NCBI GenBank assembly: GCA_029880385.1
Contig: JAOUOM010000013.1
Location: forward strand, 1-12,382
Length of the DNA: 12,382 nucleotides
Direction: 5' to 3'
Source of the DNA: Cyclobacteriaceae bacterium
GTDB taxonomy: Bacteria; Bacteroidota; Bacteroidia; Cytophagales; Cyclobacteriaceae
The notes below the pieces were generated by a model. The model saw only the letters and a list, made by a program, of their open reading frames with translations. It ran no database searches and was not told the origin of the DNA. Shown piece by piece: positions 8,782 to 12,382 of the stretch (position 1 is the stretch's first letter; every line of letters begins with the position of its first letter). The translations under genes were made by a program, and so were the position numbers.

Positions 8782-8837
8782 TTAAAATATAATTTTTTAT
8801 TAAAATAAATCAATTTTTATTTTACCAAAATAGATTT

Positions 8838-9824
8838 ATGAGTGGCACGAATAGTTCAAACGCTGATCTGAAAAAACTGGCCCAATCGGTATTGGAAGGC
8901 GACCGATGGGCGTTGGGGCGTGCCATTACCTTGATCGAAAGTAAAAAATCTGAACACCGTCAATTGGCTTCCGTCCTGCTCGAAATGCTCCTGCCAGCCA
9001 CTGGCAACAGTACCCGAATAGGGGTAACGGGTGTTCCGGGAGCTGGCAAAAGTACGTTCATTGATGTACTGGGCACATACCTCACATCTGTAGGCAAAAA
9101 ACCTGCCGTCCTCACCATCGACCCGTCCAGTGCCAGAAGCAAGGGGAGCATCCTGGGCGACAAAACAAGAATGGAACAACTCGCCCGTGACACCCGGGCC
9201 TTTATCCGGCCCAGTCCGGCAGGCACGCAGCTGGGCGGTGTAGCCCAACATACCAGGGAAACCATCCTCCTGTGTGAGGCTGCCGGATTTGATGTGGTGA
9301 TCATCGAAACCGTAGGGGTAGGCCAATCGGAAACTTTCGTGCGCGAAATGGTCGATTTTTTTCTCCTTCTGCTGATTCCCGGAGGGGGTGACGAGCTACA
9401 GGGCATCAAACGCGGCATCATGGAAATGGCCGATATGGTACTGATCAACAAAAGCGATGGCGACTACCTGCAAAAAGGCAGGGAAGCACGCCATAATTAC
9501 CAACAGGCCCTGCACTTATTCCCTCCTCATCCCGGCCAGTGGACAGTCCCGGTCGAAACCGTATCGGCAATTGAAAAAACAGGCATTGAAGCTGCCTGGG
9601 ACAAAATAGAGACGTTTGTGCAAACAACACGCAAGAACGGGTACTTTGATGTACAGCGCAAACAACAAAACCTACAGGGCTTCCGGGATACCCTGCGGCG
9701 GGAACTGGAGCTGGAATTTTATGCCCGTCCCTCTGTGAAATCAAAACGAAACGAAACCGAAGCACTGATATCCTCCGGCCAGATCTCTGTCAGAAAGGGG
9801 ATTGAGCGATTGATGGAGGAATAA
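8838..9824 (+). CDS. meaB: MeaB/ArgK-family GTPase (methylmalonyl-CoA mutase chaperone)
   Basis: This 328-residue protein is a G3E P-loop GTPase that gates B12 cofactor loading onto methylmalonyl-CoA mutase and protects the enzyme from inactivation in the cytoplasm. The Walker A motif GVPGAGKS is at residues 65-72. The family block DPSSARSKGSILGDKTRM lies at 95-112, followed by FIRPSPAGTQLGGVA. The G3 region ETVGVGQSE is at 157-165, then LIPGGGDELQGIKRGI, and the base-recognition motif NKSD is at 204-207. The C-terminal helical part resembles the usual dimerisation arm (LRRELELEFYARPSV). Length and motifs are normal for the family, and it looks intact. It is transcribed divergently from the CHASE2 operon. 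The mutase genes are not in this window; a B12-uptake-like operon lies about 1.4 kb downstream on the other strand. Confidence 0.95.
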   Translation: MSGTNSSNADLKKLAQSVLEGDRWALGRAITLIESKKSEHRQLASVLLEMLLPATGNSTRIGVTGVPGAGKSTFIDVLGTYLTSVGKKPAVLTIDPSSARSKGSILGDKTRMEQLARDTRAFIRPSPAGTQLGGVAQHTRETILLCEAAGFDVVIIETVGVGQSETFVREMVDFFLLLLIPGGGDELQGIKRGIMEMADMVLINKSDGDYLQKGREARHNYQQALHLFPPHPGQWTVPVETVSAIEKTGIEAAWDKIETFVQTTRKNGYFDVQRKQQNLQGFRDTLRRELELEFYARPSVKSKRNETEALISSGQISVRKGIERLMEE

Positions 9825-9917
9825 ATAATCGGATATTTTCACTTGTTGACCCTGCATATTGAAATTTTCATTTTACAGGATAATATCAAAATCTTAGCTT
9901 ACGACTTACCCATCAAA

Positions 9918-9942
9918 TTGAAATCAAAAGACTGGATTTCAA
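9918..9942. repeat. 8-bp inverted repeat just upstream of the ATPase remnant
   Basis: TTGAAATC (9918-9925) and GATTTCAA (9935-9942) are perfect inverted arms with a nine-base spacer (AAAAGACTG). They start 41 bases before the ATPase-remnant ATG. There is no T tract, so it is not a typical terminator. It could be an old operator or an element end; chance is possible in AT-rich sequence. Confidence 0.4.
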
Positions 9943-9958
9943 AACATTAACAGATTGA

Positions 9959-10093
9959 ATGACCCGATTATCGGTTGTTGATATTGTGGGAGCCAGACAG
10001 GTAGGTAATACAACACTCGCAAAAGCTTTTCGAAATAAGCATGCCATCTGCCTTGATCTTGAATCCAACCTTGCTATTGGCGTATTATCCTAA
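9959..10093 (+). pseudogene. Remnant of a DUF4143-type AAA ATPase (N-terminal fragment)
   Basis: The 44-codon frame from ATG 9959 to TAA 10091-10093 encodes a peptide resembling the start of Bacteroidota AAA_14/DUF4143 ATPases. The strand before the P-loop (LSVVDIVGARQVG), the TTLAKAF helix and the LDLES strand are in the expected order. In intact members the P-loop reads G-x-RQVGKTT; here the Walker A lysine is replaced by asparagine (RQVGNTT). The frame then stops, and the downstream DEIQ-type Walker B, sensor and DUF4143 parts are not found in any frame. A stop codon (TGA) immediately precedes the ATG. I read it as a decayed gene, not a functional small protein. Confidence 0.6.
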
Positions 10094-10239
10094 CCTGGTC
10101 TGTTTCGAAGACAAAACAACGACAAACTATGATAGAATTGAATTAATGTTTACGTTACCCAGTTACATTTTTATTTGCTATAAGAGAGTTATACTACAAA
10201 TTTCTATTGGATAATATGCCAGAATCCTTCTTCGAAGAG

Positions 10240-10258
10240 AATTAACTAATAGTTAATT
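10240..10258. repeat. Short near-palindrome in the gene-poor region
   Basis: AATTAACT (10240-10247) and AGTTAATT (10251-10258) are perfect inverted arms around a three-base spacer (AAT). The left arm overlaps the stop codon that interrupts the broken frame there. It could be a small operator-like site or chance in AT-rich sequence; no gene start lies close by. Confidence 0.3.
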
Positions 10259-10578
10259 ACACAGAATTTAACGCAAGAACTGAACGTACATTCGGCAACC
10301 AGTACCCTACTGTATCTATTGAAGATATTTGTTTATCCAGTGCTTACTTATGCTTTTTAGAAATGGATATAAAAGCAAACAATACGTGTACTAAATCCCT
10401 GGTGCGTAGGATGTTGCTATATTTATCATGAAAAAATTGTATATCTTGGTGAAATGTTTTGCCTCTTAGTTGCTTATGGCCATGCTTGCAACAGTTATCC
10501 AGATAATTCAGAACATGATTGCCAACCAAACTACCCATGCCCAATAGGGTCGTAAAAGTATCTAAATTACGTCCAGCT

Positions 10579-10998
10579 ATGAAAACCATTCGTTTTTTTA
10601 TCATCATTACGGCAATTGCTGTCGCATGTGAAACTGATATTGAAAGAGTCAGTTTAGGGAAAGATACAGAAGAAGCTATACATCAATTCTCGGAATCATA
10701 CTATTTTAAAGAAATAAGAATATTCCTAACCAAAGAGCATTCTAATCACCCAAATACGCTCATTATTGATTGTATTCAGACGGATAAATCACCCAAACTC
10801 GATCAATTACATTATTTAATTGGAAAAGGCATTTATCAGTCTCTTGGTGTAGAGATGCAACAAAAAATTCTGGATATAAATGTCCAGCTTTCAGTAAAAG
10901 ACAACAAATTCCTGATGAGTAGTGGAAAGTCACACGTAATGAGCTTCAAGGTTAAGAACGGGAAGCTAATCCCCGTTTATATCAATTCGTCATATTGA
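10579..10998 (+). CDS. Small hypothetical lipoprotein
   Basis: The product has 139 residues. I do not recognise the family. The N-terminus is a clear lipoprotein signal: basic MKTIR, hydrophobic FFIIITAIAV, then cysteine 17 in the lipobox VAC. The start at 10579 is preferred over the in-frame ATG at 10519 because the latter adds 20 polar residues before the signal sequence. The mature part is predicted alpha/beta: a helix (TEEAIHQFSESYYFKEI), a strand with TLIIDCIQ, a helix (KLDQLHYLIGKGIYQSL), and closing strands (ILDINVQLSV, VMSFKVKNGKLIPVYI). The layout resembles small Bacteroidota envelope proteins of unknown role. Base composition is more AT-rich than meaB or the SusCD genes, like the decayed region before it, which may point to separate acquisition. 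It stands alone, convergent with the beta-propeller gene. Confidence 0.65.
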   Translation: MKTIRFFIIITAIAVACETDIERVSLGKDTEEAIHQFSESYYFKEIRIFLTKEHSNHPNTLIIDCIQTDKSPKLDQLHYLIGKGIYQSLGVEMQQKILDINVQLSVKDNKFLMSSGKSHVMSFKVKNGKLIPVYINSSY

Positions 10999-11051
10999 AT
11001 TTTCCCCGCCATCAGAGTCCTTTGAACGGGACGATGAATCTCTATAGGAAT

Positions 11052-11102
11052 TTGTCACCTTAGGCACTCGCCACCTTTCCGGACTAGCCGGAAAGGTGAC
11101 AA
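11052..11102. repeat. Nested, mutually exclusive inverted repeats
   Basis: Two perfect inverted repeats share the same right arm. The inner one is CACCTTTCCGG (11072-11082) with CCGGAAAGGTG (11088-11098), an 11-bp stem and five-base loop (ACTAG). The outer one is TTGTCACCTT (11052-11061) with AAGGTGACAA (11093-11102), 10 bp. Because they overlap at 11093-11098, the RNA could form only one of them fully at a time. No T run follows on either strand. The site lies between two convergent genes. Confidence 0.75.
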
Positions 11103-11132
11103 TGCAGAGTAATTGTAAGATATTTGTTATGC

Positions 11133-11168
11133 AAATGTCACATTTCACATAACCTCAATGTGACATTT
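11133..11168. repeat. 10-bp inverted repeat beyond the beta-propeller gene
   Basis: AAATGTCACA (11133-11142) and TGTGACATTT (11159-11168) are perfect arms with a 16-base spacer. It begins 15 bases past the stop of the minus-strand beta-propeller gene, where a terminator or RNA-stabilising hairpin would be expected, but no U tract follows on that strand. The core GTCAC/GTGAC is shared with the neighbouring repeat at 11052-11102. Confidence 0.7.
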
Positions 11169-11183
11169 CTGATCCGTTACTTT

Positions 11184-12221
11184 TTAGCGAAACAAAAACC
11201 CGTTCGGCCCCCTTCCAACCGTGTATTTTTCACGAAAAGTACCATCAGGCTGGTAGGTATATACTTCCCCCGCTGCCTGAAAACCCTTGGCATCGGCGAG
11301 GTAAAGGGTTCCCGCCACATCCGTTCCAATACCATAAAAACCTGTAGCTGAAGTCTCCTCAAACAACAAATCGGGGGCATTGGCCGTCTTCAGAAATGCA
11401 TAGACGGATTTGCCCGTATAAAAATATAAGAAAGCCTGATCGGCCGAAGCGGCCAGCTTCCCGGCTACGTTCATACCCAAGGCTACTGTAGTCATGATTT
11501 CATACGTCTGGGGATTGATTTTAACGATCTTGCCATCCAGAGCAGGATTCCAGTTGGCATCATACCCACCTGCACAAATCAGCCACACAGACCCGTCCGT
11601 ATCTGCCACCATCTGGCCAGGGCCATTGCCAACGGTAAACGTGGTATCTACTGACTCAGTGGCCAGGTCAATGACGGATAGCGTAGCCGAAAAATTATTG
11701 GAAACGAACAGCTTTTCGCCGGAAATAAGCAATTGCTCTGCTCCAAAATCGGTGGTGATGCGGTTACTGATTTCACCTGTCTGCAGGTCGAAAACAGTCA
11801 CACGGCCCGGATCTGCAAAACTAACCCACTCCGACAGATAGCCTTTGGCCCCCTGATGAACCAAATAACGAGGCAGTGCAGCATCGACAATGGAATAGCG
11901 GCTTTCGAACGTATTGATGTCGACGGCCTCTACGCGGTTGCTGTTGTTTACCACTACAAATCCCATTTGGTCAGCTACATACATCGACTGAACCACATCT
12001 CCCAACAGGGCTCCGTTATTGGCCTGAGAAAATATGGATTGCGTGACTTCCCCGTTTGGGTTGATAAATGAAACCGAGCCATCACCCGACCCGAAGTTTC
12101 CTTCATTTACCACAAATACACCCCTGTCAAATTTGCCTGCCGGTACTAGTTCGGTGTTTTTGTCGCAAGATGTCAGCCAGACAGCTGTGACAATTAGAAA
12201 ATAAAATGAAAATCGTTTCAT
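11184..12221 (-). CDS. YncE-like/DUF5074 beta-propeller surface lipoprotein, BtuG-like
   Basis: This 345-residue lipoprotein has lipobox LTSC with the lipidated cysteine at residue 19. The mature part consists of repeated beta-propeller blades. It opens with the DUF5074-type signature GVFVVNEGNFGSGDGSVSFIN and has blade motifs such as GFVVVNNSNRVEAVDI, LPRYLVHQGAKGYLSEW, LFVSNNFSATLSVIDL and TLYLADAKGF. In Bacteroides, BtuG proteins of this kind are surface lipoproteins that capture vitamin B12 and sit on the TonB-dependent receptor BtuB. Here the gene starts only three bases after the stop of a TonB-dependent receptor gene, which fits such a pair. The family is secure; cobalamin as ligand is inferred from the architecture, since related propellers may bind other ligands. 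Regulation, possibly by a cobalamin riboswitch, would lie beyond the right edge. Confidence 0.85.
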   Translation of the reverse strand: MKRFSFYFLIVTAVWLTSCDKNTELVPAGKFDRGVFVVNEGNFGSGDGSVSFINPNGEVTQSIFSQANNGALLGDVVQSMYVADQMGFVVVNNSNRVEAVDINTFESRYSIVDAALPRYLVHQGAKGYLSEWVSFADPGRVTVFDLQTGEISNRITTDFGAEQLLISGEKLFVSNNFSATLSVIDLATESVDTTFTVGNGPGQMVADTDGSVWLICAGGYDANWNPALDGKIVKINPQTYEIMTTVALGMNVAGKLAASADQAFLYFYTGKSVYAFLKTANAPDLLFEETSATGFYGIGTDVAGTLYLADAKGFQAAGEVYTYQPDGTFREKYTVGRGPNGFLFR

Positions 12222-12224
12222 ATG

Positions 12225-12382
12225 CTATAGTTTGATTAAAAATTCTACTTGAAAGCTGATGCCCGGCATGGCATGATTGGCCATGATTTCATACCGGGCA
12301 TTGGTCAGGTTTCGGCTCCAGACGCTTGCCTTCACCGATCGCTTGTCCATCCTGAAAAGCCAGCTGGCCCCTGCATCGATCA
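12225..12382 (-). CDS. TonB-dependent outer-membrane receptor, C-terminal fragment (BtuB-like by context)
   Basis: Only the last 51 residues are in the window; the gene runs off the right edge on the minus strand. The visible end has the classic final barrel strands of TonB-dependent receptors: KASVWSRNLTNARYEI, then NHAMPGISFQVEFLI, which matches the NLTNxxYE...PGRxF pattern. It ends with TAG at 12227-12225. The next gene, the beta-propeller lipoprotein, starts three bases later, so the two are almost certainly one operon. A BtuB-type vitamin B12 receptor is the best guess from this pairing; the fragment is too short to show substrate specificity. Confidence 0.85.
   Translation of the reverse strand, partial: IDAGASWLFRMDKRSVKASVWSRNLTNARYEIMANHAMPGISFQVEFLIKL

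Larger units (their letters stand above)
9825..10578. other. Gene-poor AT-rich region between meaB and the small lipoprotein
   Basis: This stretch of about 750 bases has no intact gene that I can recognise. It is visibly more AT-rich than the genes around it and contains short frames broken by stops on both strands. It holds the ATPase remnant and two perfect 8-bp inverted repeats listed separately. Reading 10142-10420 in one frame gives peptide-like stretches (CLRYPVTFLFAIRELYYK, NYTEFNARTERTFGNQYP) interrupted by a stop, possibly further decayed coding sequence, but I recognise no family. No clear terminator for meaB was found. Confidence 0.5.

Noticed and set aside
10519..10578. Upstream ATG for the small lipoprotein
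   Set aside because: It would put 20 polar and basic residues before a lipoprotein signal peptide that starts cleanly at 10579.
10344..10607. Minus-strand 87-codon frame
   Set aside because: It overlaps the lipoprotein signal sequence on the other strand, has no recognisable motif, and lies in AT-rich decayed sequence.
11133..11168. Inverted repeat as a rho-independent terminator of the beta-propeller gene
   Set aside because: The position is right, but no U tract follows on the minus strand and the 16-base loop is large, so it is kept only as a repeat.

Overview
The window looks like chromosomal DNA of a Bacteroidota bacterium, probably of the Cytophagales type. The evidence is a SusC/SusD outer-membrane pair, lipoproteins with LxxC lipoboxes, a TonB-dependent receptor next to a DUF5074/YncE-type beta-propeller lipoprotein, an absence of strong Shine-Dalgarno sequences, and one good match to the Bacteroidota -7 promoter element TAnnTTTG. 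No rRNA, tRNA, CRISPR array or intact insertion sequence was seen.

Layout. (1) Bases 1-1755 (+) hold the C-terminal part of a TPR-CHAT caspase-like protease whose start lies off the left edge; a hairpin terminator follows. (2) Bases 1886-6408 (+) hold a tightly coupled SusC-like/SusD-like nutrient importer pair with no glycoside hydrolase or regulator in view. It ends at a perfect 18-bp stem that serves as a bidirectional terminator. (3) Bases 8697-6492 (-) form a two-gene operon: a membrane protein with a CHASE2 sensor domain but no output domain, then a secreted FecR-like/Ig-like/TPR-like protein. (4) Bases 8838-9824 (+), divergent from that operon, encode MeaB, the GTPase chaperone of B12-dependent methylmalonyl-CoA mutase. 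(5) Bases 9825-10578 are an AT-rich, gene-poor stretch with a decayed ATPase remnant and short inverted repeats. A small orphan lipoprotein follows (10579-10998), then a cluster of strong inverted repeats (11052-11168). (6) Bases 12382-11184 (-) hold the last 51 residues of a TonB-dependent receptor, coupled to a BtuG-like beta-propeller lipoprotein. This is probably a cobalamin uptake operon.

How the genes may work together. Two themes stand out, both inferred. The CHAT protease and the CHASE2 + FecR pair lie on either side of the SusCD operon and could be parts of one envelope-sensing and proteolysis system. MeaB and the BtuB/BtuG-like operon both concern vitamin B12, one its use and the other its capture. 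The most worthwhile things to follow up are the effector-less CHASE2/FecR pair with its neighbouring CHAT protease, and the nested inverted repeats near 11.1 kb.
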